A stretch of 64,000 nt of DNA from Dethiosulfatarculus sandiegensis (GCF_000931935.2 NZ_AZAC01000011.1:1-64000); one strand, 5' to 3'. Counted from the stretch's first letter, positions 53,421 to 61,626 are shown. Notes: generated by a model from the sequence alone, not told the origin. Made by a program: numbers and translations.

Positions 53421-54950
53421 TTAGGGTCGGGGCGTTCTCTTTGCTTCAGCCAAACCAGGTCCCGGCACGGATACGTCGAGGTTTGGAGACAATTCCTTTT
53501 GCCTTTCAAACCAGGATCTATTAAACCGTCTTCGGTTTTTCCTGAAATCCATATTGTCAATGAGTTCCATGTCAAAGTCGGGCGAGGCCAGGTCCAGACA
53601 GTCGATCATGGCCTGACTCAGGTTGGGCTGCCAGAATTCGCCAGGCCCGCTCATCACCATCCTGTGCTGATCAGGGGTCAGAAGCCCTATCTTTTGCCAC
53701 TGATCAGTGAGCCATCCCAGCACCGGTTCAAGATCAAGGCCGAATTTTTGACGAAAGCGCTCAAAAGAGATCATGCGCATGCCGGTCTGGTCGGCCACGT
53801 CAAAATAGGCCCTGTATTCGGGCGGGGACTGGGTGCAAAAGAACACCGGCCACTTGCCCCGCTCAATCAGGCTGAGGTAACCGTTTAAAATGGGGAAGTT
53901 AATAGCTCCAAAACCATTCACCTGGCCATGGGCCGCACAGCCCAGGCCCACCATATCGGTGTCTGAGAAGCTCTCGCTGTCGTAAAGGCAGCGTTCACGG
54001 CTGTTTCTTCCCCAATGGGTCATATTGAGGCGTTTCCAGCCCGCGGCCAAAAGGGTCTTGCGCAGCCTGGCGTACATGCGTCCCCTTTGGGGCAGGTCTG
54101 CCTCGGCAGGCAGAAGATTGGCTCTGACCGCCTTTTCCAGGGGGTTGTTCACCGCGGTGCGCAGCATATAACCCGAGGCCCCGTCCACCCCGCTTTGCAA
54201 AAGGTCGTCCAGATCCCTTTGCCACACATCCATATCCTGATCAGGCAGCCCGTAGATCAAGTCCACGATAACCAGGGCCTTGCCCTGATCGGTTATTTCC
54301 TTAAGGGCCTCAAGAAGCTCCTCCCTGGCCAGTTTGCGGCCCATCTGCTTGCGCACCTGGGTGTCAAAGGACTGCACCCCAAAGGAAAAACGATTCACGC
54401 CGGATTCAATCGCCGCCTGCCTGCGCTCCTTGTCAAAGCCCTTGAGCCTCCCCTCCAGGGTGATCTCGCAGTCATTGGCCAGCGGCAGATTCTCCCGCAC
54501 CGTATCCAACAAAAGGCGCAACTGGTCCGGCTCCAGATCCGAAGGAGTGCCGCCGCCCAAGTAAACGCAATGAAAGGGAGCGGACCGCACCCAGGGTTCC
54601 TTGGCCTTTTGCCGGATCTCCCTCAAAAGGGCGGAGAGATAGTTTTTCACTTTTTCCGGGCGGTTGAATCCCATGAAGAAACCGCAATAAAGGCATCTGG
54701 ACCGGCAAAAAGGAAAATGAATATAGATTTTGCGCAGGTTGTTTGAGGGCTTTTGACTGAGCAGCCAGTCCATCATGGGCTGGGAGTCATAACCCGGCAT
54801 CACCCTGCGGCGCTTGGTGTATTGGTGATACCCCCTCATGTCGGCAAAACTTTCGTAAGTGTCAGGCGGCCTTGTGAGCCCCATGATCAACTCACGGTCT
54901 TTTTGCTCCAGGGTGGCAAGGCGTTTTTGAAGCAGATCAGGATCAAACAT
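53421..54950 (-). CDS. HemW/HemN-like radical SAM protein 2 (RiPP operon)
   Basis: The ATG at 54950 has AGGAG 9 bases upstream and overlaps the preceding gene by 8 bases. The 509-residue protein has the cluster motif C82-X3-C86-X2-C89 (HFPFCRSRCLYCGFF), then LGGGTPSDL, a Glu in ITLEGRLKGF, SFGVQSFD and DLIYGLPDQ, all as in the HemN/HemW fold. It is far from any haem gene and embedded between a paralogue and the YcaO gene. HemN-like class C radical SAM methyltransferases act on azoles or indoles in thiopeptide pathways, so methylation of a thiazole is the best guess. About 80 C-terminal residues beyond the HemW-like core are extra. Confidence 0.88.
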   Translation of the reverse strand: MFDPDLLQKRLATLEQKDRELIMGLTRPPDTYESFADMRGYHQYTKRRRVMPGYDSQPMMDWLLSQKPSNNLRKIYIHFPFCRSRCLYCGFFMGFNRPEKVKNYLSALLREIRQKAKEPWVRSAPFHCVYLGGGTPSDLEPDQLRLLLDTVRENLPLANDCEITLEGRLKGFDKERRQAAIESGVNRFSFGVQSFDTQVRKQMGRKLAREELLEALKEITDQGKALVIVDLIYGLPDQDMDVWQRDLDDLLQSGVDGASGYMLRTAVNNPLEKAVRANLLPAEADLPQRGRMYARLRKTLLAAGWKRLNMTHWGRNSRERCLYDSESFSDTDMVGLGCAAHGQVNGFGAINFPILNGYLSLIERGKWPVFFCTQSPPEYRAYFDVADQTGMRMISFERFRQKFGLDLEPVLGWLTDQWQKIGLLTPDQHRMVMSGPGEFWQPNLSQAMIDCLDLASPDFDMELIDNMDFRKNRRRFNRSWFERQKELSPNLDVSVPGPGLAEAKRTPRP

Positions 54951-56484
54951 GCCCGGGTTTCTCCTTTTGGTTGCAATCCAAGGGCGCTCTCTGAGCCATA
55001 AAAAGGGAAAAATGCCTGGGAGGGGCCACAGGCCTTTGGGGCCTTTGCGCGGGCCGGGCCAGATCCAAAAGGTCAAACAACCCCTGGATCAGGTTGGGGG
55101 CGAAAAACCAACCCGGTTTGCTGAGGGCAAGGCCTTGGGGTGTTTTTTGCAAAAGGCCCTGGCTGAGCCAAGGCCCGGTGACAGACTCGATCAGGGCGCT
55201 GATTTTGCTCTGCGCAGACCGGCTTTTGATCCCCAGTCCGGCCGGATTTAAAAAGCCGTGGTTAAGCTGGTCCGCCACACGGTTTATGAGCCTGTAATGC
55301 CCCGGCTGTTCAAGCCATACCATCACCGGCTGTACGCCCTTTTCTACCAGGGCCCTGTATGAACCCGGTGCGATATGGTTCACCTGGCGCAGTTTGCCCA
55401 GGTCTGAGTTGGCCCCCCAGCCAAACCCGAATATTCGCCCCTTTTCCCTTTGCCTTTTCTCGTAAAGGCACCTTTCCTGTTCGCCTTTTTTCCAGTGGAC
55501 CAGATCCAGCCTCCGCCAGCCCAGGGTATTTAAAAAATCCCCGGCCCAAAGGCAGAGTTCAGCCTGGCCGCGGGCCTCGGGCACAGGGGGTGCGAGGCCG
55601 CCCCTAAGGGCCATATCCAAGGGCGTACGCCCGGAAAGCCGCAAGGGATAAAGGGAAAGGCCGTCCAGGCCCAACTCGGCAAACTCGGTGAGATCCCTTT
55701 GCCAAAGCTCCATGCTCTGGCCGGGCAGCCCGGCTATCAAATCAATGCATACGGGTTTGGCGGACCGGGTTTTTATTTGAGCCAGTTTTTGTTTGATCCG
55801 GTTCCGGTCAAGACGCCTGCCCAAAAAGCGGCGCAGGTCTGTGTCAAAGCTCTGCACCCCAAAGGAAAATCGATTCACCCCCAGTTCAAGGGCAGTCTCC
55901 AGACGGTCCGGGCCGAAACCCTTTAAACGACCCTCCAGGGTGATCTCCGCCCCTGGTTTTAAATTTAGCGAGCTTACAATGCCCTTGAAAAGCCTTTTCA
56001 TCTGGGAGGGGTTAAGGTCGCTCGGCGTGCCCCCGCCCAGGTAAAGGGCGTCGAAACTAAGCCCTGCCAACATGGATCTTTTATCCGAAAGCTCCTTTAA
56101 TAGCAGATCCAGATAGTTATCCACCAAACCGGGTTCAGGCCGGGCCATGTAGAAACCGCAATAAAGGCACCTGCTTTTGCAAAAAGGCAGATGCACATAG
56201 GCCTTGGTCACCATCTCCGGTTTGACTTGGCAAAGCTCCCGAAAAAGGAGTTCTTTTCCCTTTCCGGCCCTTACCGGCCGCACCAAACGGGAAAACTGGT
56301 TGTACTCTCCCAAACGGGCAAAGACATCTAGAGGGTCTTGGGCCGAAGGATCGCCCCACAGGGCCTTTTTCTGCGCCGGTTCCATCTCGGCCCACCGGGT
56401 CAGGGCCAGGTCCGGGTCCAGGTGGGTCAGGGCGCTTTCCAGTCCTGGGTCCGGCCCAAAAATCACCTGGTTCGGGCTGATCAT
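54943..56484 (-). CDS. HemW/HemN-like radical SAM protein 1 (RiPP operon)
   Basis: The start overlaps the upstream gene by ATGA. The 513-residue protein parallels its downstream neighbour throughout: C102-X3-C106-X2-C109 (HLPFCKSRCLYCGFY), LGGGTPSDLNP, ITLEGRLKGFG, FSFGVQSFDT, DLIAGLPGQSMELWQRDL, and an LVHWKKGEQERCLYE segment matching MTHWGRNSRERCLYD. The two are clearly a tandem duplication that has diverged. An N-terminal extension of about 90 residues and a C-terminal HemW-like winged region are present. As with the paralogue, a class C methyltransferase or other SAM chemistry on the peptide core is inferred from context and not shown by sequence alone. Confidence 0.88.
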   Translation of the reverse strand: MISPNQVIFGPDPGLESALTHLDPDLALTRWAEMEPAQKKALWGDPSAQDPLDVFARLGEYNQFSRLVRPVRAGKGKELLFRELCQVKPEMVTKAYVHLPFCKSRCLYCGFYMARPEPGLVDNYLDLLLKELSDKRSMLAGLSFDALYLGGGTPSDLNPSQMKRLFKGIVSSLNLKPGAEITLEGRLKGFGPDRLETALELGVNRFSFGVQSFDTDLRRFLGRRLDRNRIKQKLAQIKTRSAKPVCIDLIAGLPGQSMELWQRDLTEFAELGLDGLSLYPLRLSGRTPLDMALRGGLAPPVPEARGQAELCLWAGDFLNTLGWRRLDLVHWKKGEQERCLYEKRQREKGRIFGFGWGANSDLGKLRQVNHIAPGSYRALVEKGVQPVMVWLEQPGHYRLINRVADQLNHGFLNPAGLGIKSRSAQSKISALIESVTGPWLSQGLLQKTPQGLALSKPGWFFAPNLIQGLFDLLDLARPAQRPQRPVAPPRHFSLFMAQRAPLDCNQKEKPGHV

Positions 56485-58499
56485 ATGTCGCCCTCCCTGT
56501 CCAGGCGCGGGACAAGGTCAAAATGCTCCAGGGCCTGATAATGCAGCTTATCCAGGATGCCTCCCGGAAAATCGGTTTCCTTTATGTAACCCGGCAGGGG
56601 ATGCCACAGAGCCAACCCCACCAGGCGTTGGTCCGCGGGCCAAATCAGGCCTTTTTCCATGAGCTCGGCCACGCTGTTTCTGATCCGGGCCTCGCTGTAT
56701 CCCTCGCCTTTAAATTGCTCAATAAGCTTTTCCTCCAAGGGAGCCTGATCACAGGCCAGGCAGATATCCGCTAAAAGGCCGTTGAGCATCTCTCCCTGCA
56801 TGACCCCTTGCGGGCGGGTGTCCCTTATCAAAAGCCCTTCGGAAGTATTTTCCATGGTCAGCTGGGGCGGGGCATCCTTGGCCTGGAGCACCTGCCAGCG
56901 GCTCACCTCCTGCCACAGGTCGATATATCCCGGAATATCGGTAAGCCGTTTGCCTGCTATGCGGTCCTTTTCCAGGCGAACCTCATCCTCAAAAAAATAG
57001 GCCAGGTTGTCCAGGTCAGGGCCGTCCAGAGGATAAATCTTGTCATAAGATCCCAGGCGGTGCAGGTTGAGCCCGAATTCGGACTGGTCTTTGTGATAAC
57101 GGCTGAACCGGATAAAACGCACCGGACACAGAGTGAGCGGAGCCCAAAGGTGACTTATCAGGGGTGTCAGACGAGCCGCCCTTTGATACCAGCCGGGGTC
57201 TTCGCCGGGCACGTCATACAGATAGATCCAATGGGTGTGTAAGCCCTCCTGTCTGCACCATTTAAGCAGTTGCAGGCTGAGCCAGCCGAACCCGCCCTTG
57301 CCCATGAGGCTTTGGACCTCTGTCTCCAGGTTCTCGATGCCGAACATGACAGAGGTGAACCCGGCCTGTTTCAATTTTTTCACCAAGGGACGGGTCAAGG
57401 TGGAACGGAGATCCCCAAAAAGTTCATAAGGCGCGCCCCTTTCAATCAATACGGGGACCAGATCATAAAACAGCCTTAAATCAAAGGCATTATCCACCAG
57501 CCGAAACTTCTTGACCCCATAGGCCCCGGCCAGATGATCCATCTCGGCCAGTATCTGCTCACCGAGCTTGCGGCGATAGGGCTGTTCGCCGGAGTTTAAA
57601 CCGCAAAAGGTGCAAGGCTTGCGTTCCGCCCACCAGCACCCCCTGGAGGCCTCGATCGGCAGGCAAGGCTTCACCACCTCCTTCAGTACAGCCGTTTCTT
57701 TCAAGGCATCAAAATAAGAGCTGTAATCAGGAGGAGGGGCCTTGGCCAGGTTCATGGCCGTAGCCCTGGTCACATGGTCCTTTACCTCGGGATAGCCGTT
57801 CTTTCGATAACCGGGCGCCAGAACTCCCAAAGGTAAAGAGGCAGGCTCCAATTCCCGGCCCTTTTGCAAAATACCCTTGACCAGGCCGGTTATGATCTCA
57901 TCGGCCTCGCCGCTCACCACATAATCCACCCACTCAAATGAACGGTGAGTGGCCAGCCCCATGCCGGACTCGCAGTTGGCGCCGCCCATCATGGTCACGA
58001 TCCCGGGGTCAAGCTCGCGCACCCGCCGCAAAAGAGCCAATGAAGAGACATGGGCCATAAAGGTGGTGGAGCAACCGATTATGGCCGGGTTTTCCTCCAC
58101 CAGTTCACGAGCCAATTCATCTATGAACCGGGCCGCCTCTTTTCTTAAATTCAGCATGGTCTTGATGATGCCTTTTTTGCCCAGATGGCGCATGGAGGCA
58201 TCCGCCTGCAACATCAGCATCTCCTGGTAGCGGTCCTCCACATAGTCTGTCTGATCTGTATCCAACTCGGGAAAGGCGGCTGCGGAAAAACTCCAGTCGG
58301 CCAGATGGTAATTAAGAAACCCGGCCATGTCATAGGCGTAAAGCCCCACCCTTTCCCAGAAAAGCAAGTTGGCCTCAATAACCCTGGTCCTGACCTTTGC
58401 CTTATCCAATATGGCCTTTAACAATCCCAGACCGGCCGAGGGGCGCACCACATCGGTGTAGGGCATATTGACCAAGAGAATATCCACGCCTTTTGTCAT
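56481..58499 (-). CDS. B12-binding radical SAM RiPP maturase 2
   Basis: The gene overlaps its upstream paralogue and the next gene by ATGA on both sides. The 672-residue enzyme has an N-terminal cobalamin-binding-like Rossmann region (VDILLVNMPY; IIGCSTTFMAHVSSLALLRR; VTMMGGANCESGMGLATH; VVSGEAD) without the DxHxxG motif. The radical SAM core has C288-X7-C296-X2-C299 (ASRGCWWAERKPCTFCGLN). This CX7CX2C spacing with SRGCWW is what I know from RiPP maturation radical SAM C-methyltransferases (TIGR03975 type) next to NHLP precursors. A C-terminal helical region of about 200 residues ends the protein. It is predicted to methylate unactivated carbons or otherwise modify the Cys-rich core. Confidence 0.9.
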   Translation of the reverse strand: MTKGVDILLVNMPYTDVVRPSAGLGLLKAILDKAKVRTRVIEANLLFWERVGLYAYDMAGFLNYHLADWSFSAAAFPELDTDQTDYVEDRYQEMLMLQADASMRHLGKKGIIKTMLNLRKEAARFIDELARELVEENPAIIGCSTTFMAHVSSLALLRRVRELDPGIVTMMGGANCESGMGLATHRSFEWVDYVVSGEADEIITGLVKGILQKGRELEPASLPLGVLAPGYRKNGYPEVKDHVTRATAMNLAKAPPPDYSSYFDALKETAVLKEVVKPCLPIEASRGCWWAERKPCTFCGLNSGEQPYRRKLGEQILAEMDHLAGAYGVKKFRLVDNAFDLRLFYDLVPVLIERGAPYELFGDLRSTLTRPLVKKLKQAGFTSVMFGIENLETEVQSLMGKGGFGWLSLQLLKWCRQEGLHTHWIYLYDVPGEDPGWYQRAARLTPLISHLWAPLTLCPVRFIRFSRYHKDQSEFGLNLHRLGSYDKIYPLDGPDLDNLAYFFEDEVRLEKDRIAGKRLTDIPGYIDLWQEVSRWQVLQAKDAPPQLTMENTSEGLLIRDTRPQGVMQGEMLNGLLADICLACDQAPLEEKLIEQFKGEGYSEARIRNSVAELMEKGLIWPADQRLVGLALWHPLPGYIKETDFPGGILDKLHYQALEHFDLVPRLDREGDI

Positions 58500-60577
58500 C
58501 TTTTTTCCCCCTGGACAAAATGGGCTCCGGGCCGGTATTGAGTGGCCTTCAGGGCGTAATACAGGTTTTTATCTATTGAACCCGCCGGGAAAAGGCGGTC
58601 GGGTAAAAGGGAGCGCCTGGGTTTGGGTAGGGCCAGGAAAAGCGCTTTCTGATCCATCACCAAAACCAGTCCGGCGTGTTTCAACTTTTCCAGGGAATTT
58701 TCGATCTCCTGTTCCCCCCATTTTTCCGCCAGACCGTTACCAACAAGGCGTTTAAGCCCAAGCCCCTGATCGCAGGCCAGACAGATTTCCCGCAAAAGAC
58801 CGGTCAGGGCATATTTTGAACCCAACGTGGTCGGACGGGTGTCTGTTATCTCAAGCACCCCGTTTTGGTCCTTGTAAACAAGGCGGGGAGGCTCCTTGGA
58901 CCTGAAGAGCCGATTCCACAAAAGAACCGCTTCTTTAAGCCGCTTCAGGCCTTTTTGGCCTCGCGGCCTTTCCGCGAACTCGCGGTCCTCGAAGTCCCAG
59001 ACCAGGTCAGCCAGCTCTTTTTCCCCCAGGGGGTATATCCACTTAAAAATCTCTTTGGGTTTAAGGCTAAGCCCAAACCTGGGAGCCTTTTGTTCCAGGG
59101 TGCTGAAACGGGAAAGCTGCACCTGGTTCAGGTAAAGGGGGGGCTGCAGGTGATGTAAAAGGGGTATGATATCCGCGGTCACCTCATGCCAGGCGTCCTT
59201 TTCCCCCGGATAATTGTAAAGAATCATCCAGATAAGGCTAATGCCCAGCTCAAGGCAATTTTTCAGAAAACGGATATTGTTTATCCCGCTTAAGCCCTTG
59301 TTGAGAATTTTCAGGGCCTCCGAGGAAAGGCTTTCCATTCCCGGCTGAGCCACCACAACCCCGGCTTGAGCCAGGATGGAAAGCTGCCTTTTGCTCAGGC
59401 TGGGGCTCAGTTCACAAAAAATATTTTTCCCGGGCAGTTCCGCAGGCAAAGCCGGGAAAAGAGTTTTCAAGTGGTTTGGGGCCAGGATATTGTCGGCCAG
59501 GATAAAACGGTCCACCTGATACCTGGCCGAGAGGTGTTGCATCTCCCTGATCACCTCTTTTGCGGGCCTGACCCGATAATGATTGGCCGGTCCATTTAAC
59601 GAGCAGAAAAGACAAGGTTTTTTAGTTGCATTATAACACCCCCTGGAGGCCTCGACCAAAAGGCCGGGAGAGACGCATTCATTCAGGAATTCGCATTTTT
59701 CCAGTTGGGTGAAGTAGTCGTCATAATCAGGGATCGGGCGCTTTGTATCCTTTGCACCCCAATCGGAGATCATGGCCCTTACCTGGTCAGGCTCCAATCC
59801 CTGGTAATGGTTTTTTCGGTGCGCCGGTCCCAAAACACCTTGGGGAAGCTCATCTGACTGCAAATCCGGGCCCTTGGCTAAAATAGATTTCACCAAAGGC
59901 GCAAAAATGAGATCCGCCTCGCCCGAGACCACAAAATCCAGCCAGGGGAAATGCTTATGCAAAGAGAGCCCCATGACGGTTTCGCAGTTGGCCCCGCCTA
60001 GCATGGTGACCAGGCCGGGGTCAATTTCCTTTAAGCGACGCAAAAGGGCCAGAGAGGCGGTCTGGCATTGAAAAGTGGAGCTCAACCCGATAACGGCCGG
60101 TTTTTCCCGGCTGATCTCTCCGGCCAGATAAAGGATGAAATCTTCTGCCCGTTCGCGAAGATCAAACAGGGCTTCGGTGACTGTCTGGTTATCCAGGGCG
60201 GGAAGGCTGTCCTTCACCTGCTCCCAAAACAAATTGACATATGAAACCGGGTCCGGGTCGAACCCCTTAAAGGCGGAGCGGGCAAAGATCCAGTCTCCCA
60301 CCCAGCAATCCTGGCGACCGGCCAGGCGGTAGGGGAAAAGACCCACTTTTTCGGCGAACTCCAGATTGGCATAGAGGCAGCGGCAATCAATGCCCTCCTG
60401 CGTGAGCGCCCCCTTTAGTATCCCCAAGGCCAGGGAAGGACGCTCCAGCACGGTGAAAGGCATATTGACCAGGCACACATCCACTTGGCTAATGAAACTC
60501 CCCTTTAATAAGAGCACCGGCTTCGGCAACAACCGGACAACATCAACATGAATTTCAGGGAATGCCCCTCGGCGCAT
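58496..60577 (-). CDS. B12-binding radical SAM RiPP maturase 1
   Basis: This paralogue of the next gene keeps the same order: VDVCLVNMPF, VIGLSSTFQCQTASLALLRR, VTMLGGANCETVMGLSLH, VVSGEAD, then a CX7CX2C cluster site in ASRGCYNATKKPCLFCSLNG. The start is uncertain. ATG 60577 is the first in frame but lacks a ribosome binding site. Alignment with the paralogue and a good AGGGGAG point to initiation near 60493 (ATT) or 60484 (GTG). Counted from 60577 the length is about 693 residues. It is the first enzyme gene after the two precursors, separated by a small hairpin. Confidence 0.88.
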   Translation of the reverse strand: MRRGAFPEIHVDVVRLLPKPVLLLKGSFISQVDVCLVNMPFTVLERPSLALGILKGALTQEGIDCRCLYANLEFAEKVGLFPYRLAGRQDCWVGDWIFARSAFKGFDPDPVSYVNLFWEQVKDSLPALDNQTVTEALFDLRERAEDFILYLAGEISREKPAVIGLSSTFQCQTASLALLRRLKEIDPGLVTMLGGANCETVMGLSLHKHFPWLDFVVSGEADLIFAPLVKSILAKGPDLQSDELPQGVLGPAHRKNHYQGLEPDQVRAMISDWGAKDTKRPIPDYDDYFTQLEKCEFLNECVSPGLLVEASRGCYNATKKPCLFCSLNGPANHYRVRPAKEVIREMQHLSARYQVDRFILADNILAPNHLKTLFPALPAELPGKNIFCELSPSLSKRQLSILAQAGVVVAQPGMESLSSEALKILNKGLSGINNIRFLKNCLELGISLIWMILYNYPGEKDAWHEVTADIIPLLHHLQPPLYLNQVQLSRFSTLEQKAPRFGLSLKPKEIFKWIYPLGEKELADLVWDFEDREFAERPRGQKGLKRLKEAVLLWNRLFRSKEPPRLVYKDQNGVLEITDTRPTTLGSKYALTGLLREICLACDQGLGLKRLVGNGLAEKWGEQEIENSLEKLKHAGLVLVMDQKALFLALPKPRRSLLPDRLFPAGSIDKNLYYALKATQYRPGAHFVQGEKR

Positions 60578-60604
60578 CCGGTTTAAAGACAAACCGCAGC
60601 CGTG

Positions 60605-60623
60605 CCCGACCCTTTGGGTCAGG
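60605..60623 (-). terminator. Small hairpin between precursor genes and the enzyme genes
   Basis: On the minus strand CCTGACCC-AAA-GGGTCGGG forms an 8-pair stem with one wobble. No T tract follows directly. Such an element between precursor and modification genes often lowers downstream expression relative to the precursors. Confidence 0.5.
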
Positions 60624-60691
60624 TTTAATCCGGGGCCGGGGGCTTTGACTTTGCCGATCCACGGAAAACAGGAATCAGAAAGACTTCCCTC

Positions 60692-60970
60692 TCAGGGAGT
60701 GCAGCAGCAGCAGCATTGGGCAGAGGCCACCATGCGGGAGGCCACATCCTCCACCTGGCCGATATTCTCCGGCGGAGGCGGCAAGACCAGCACCCAGTGG
60801 TTTTCATTTTTCTGGTCTATGACCTTAAATTCCATGTCCGGGGGCAGATCCACGCCCTCGTCTTTCATAACCCCTTCAAAGTCCGTGAGCAGCCTTTGTT
60901 TATAGTCAGCGTCAGCCCAGGCCTTAGCCACAATGCGGGCCCATGATTTATGCCAATTCTTGCTGTCCAT
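60692..60970 (-). CDS. NHLP-type RiPP precursor peptide 2, core QCCCCCTP
   Basis: GGGAGG lies 9 bases before the ATG. The 92-residue peptide has a nitrile-hydratase-alpha-like leader (WARIVAKAWADADYKQRLL near 10-28, then MEFKVIDQKNENHWVLVLPP and a helix ending VEDVASRMVASA). A very short C-terminal core follows: Gln, five consecutive Cys, Thr, Pro. The five Cys are encoded by (TGC)5. The leader is clearly homologous to that of the first precursor. The downstream YcaO and SagB genes predict conversion of the Cys run to contiguous thiazoles; Thr could give an oxazole. Cleavage probably falls just before or after Gln, since no Gly-Gly site is present. Confidence 0.93.
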   Translation of the reverse strand: MDSKNWHKSWARIVAKAWADADYKQRLLTDFEGVMKDEGVDLPPDMEFKVIDQKNENHWVLVLPPPPENIGQVEDVASRMVASAQCCCCCTP

Positions 60971-61032
60971 TGACCTATCCTCCCGATATTTCCTTAATAC
61001 GGATTAACCGCCTGAAATAAGGTTGCCCTTTC

Positions 61033-61311
61033 TCAGCCGGAGCAGGAGCAGCACTGCATGTCTGCCAGGCGCGATTCCAATTTTTCCACACCCACCTCAT
61101 CCGGCGGCGGCGGCGGAATAACCAAAACCACATGTTTGTCGTCTTTTTGCTCCACCACCTCAAAGCTGGCCTCCGGGGGGTAGTTCAGGCCTTCTTCGTT
61201 TTTGAAGACATCATGGGGATTGGCCAAAAGGCGTTTCTTGTAATCCTCGTCCGCCCAGGCCTTGGCCACGATCCGGGCCCAATGTTTTTGGCGTTCTTCT
61301 TGTTGGGACAT
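61033..61311 (-). CDS. NHLP-type RiPP precursor peptide 1, core QCCSCSG
   Basis: AGGGAGG precedes the ATG. The 92-residue peptide shares the NHLP leader (HWARIVAKAWADEDYKKRLL, ASFEVVEQKDDKHVVLVIPP, then a PPP run and VEKLESRLADM) and ends in QCCSCSG. Three Cys and two Ser could give three thiazoles and up to two oxazoles. It is the first gene of the operon, 62 bases before the second precursor. Both cores begin with Gln-Cys-Cys, so the modification machinery probably recognises both leaders and starts at the same position. Confidence 0.93.
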   Translation of the reverse strand: MSQQEERQKHWARIVAKAWADEDYKKRLLANPHDVFKNEEGLNYPPEASFEVVEQKDDKHVVLVIPPPPPDEVGVEKLESRLADMQCCSCSG

Positions 61312-61386
61312 GGGTTATCCTCCCTTTCCGGATAAAGAATCAAAGGGGCTTGGGGCCGGTTAAATCCGGTAGATGATTATAGACTG

Positions 61387-61434
61387 ATAGTATTAAGAGG
61401 TTTGGGAAAGGTCAAGTCTATTCATACTATTAAG
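61387..61434 (-). promoter_or_regulatory. Sigma-70-type promoter of the RiPP operon with flanking direct repeats
   Basis: On the minus strand TTGACC (61415-61410), a 17-base spacer and TACTAT (61392-61387) form a good promoter, starting about 70 bases before the first precursor. CTTAATAGTAT (61434-61424) lies upstream of the -35 and CTTAATACTAT (61397-61387) covers the -10. They differ at one base and are 37 bases apart, making a candidate regulator-binding pair. Confidence 0.65.
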
Positions 61435-61574
61435 CATAAATTAACAATGAATAAACCTTGCCGCGCATACCTGCCCGAATAAAAAAACACGTAAATTTAG
61501 GGTTGCAATCAGCCGCACCTCGCGCCAAGTTTTTTAAACACGTAGCCGCAATCACCAAAAACATGCTATGAGTG

Positions 61575-61611
61575 AACAGCTCCGGATTATTTCCGGGCGC
61601 CTGTTTTTTTT
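61575..61611 (+). terminator. Imperfect hairpin with T8 run in the flavoprotein leader
   Basis: AACAG and CCGG on one side pair with CCGG and CTGTT on the other, with an internal loop, followed by eight T. It lies 16 bases before the GTG start and could attenuate transcription. The stem is weak. Confidence 0.35.
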
Positions 61612-61626
61612 CACGAAAGGAAAACC

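Larger units (their letters stand above)
61312..61626. other. Divergent intergenic region between the RiPP operon and the flavoprotein gene
   Basis: These 315 bases hold the RiPP promoter and direct repeats (61387-61434) and an imperfect hairpin with a T8 run (61575-61611). No additional gene is seen. Confidence 0.6.

Noticed and set aside
54015-54746. A 243-codon plus-strand frame opposite a HemN-like gene
   Set aside because: It is an antisense shadow of a GC-rich gene; the minus strand carries the radical SAM motifs and the operon overlaps.
60625-60807. A 60-codon minus-strand frame overlapping the second precursor
   Set aside because: It is out of frame with the NHLP peptide, has no ribosome binding site, and is explained by the precursor gene.
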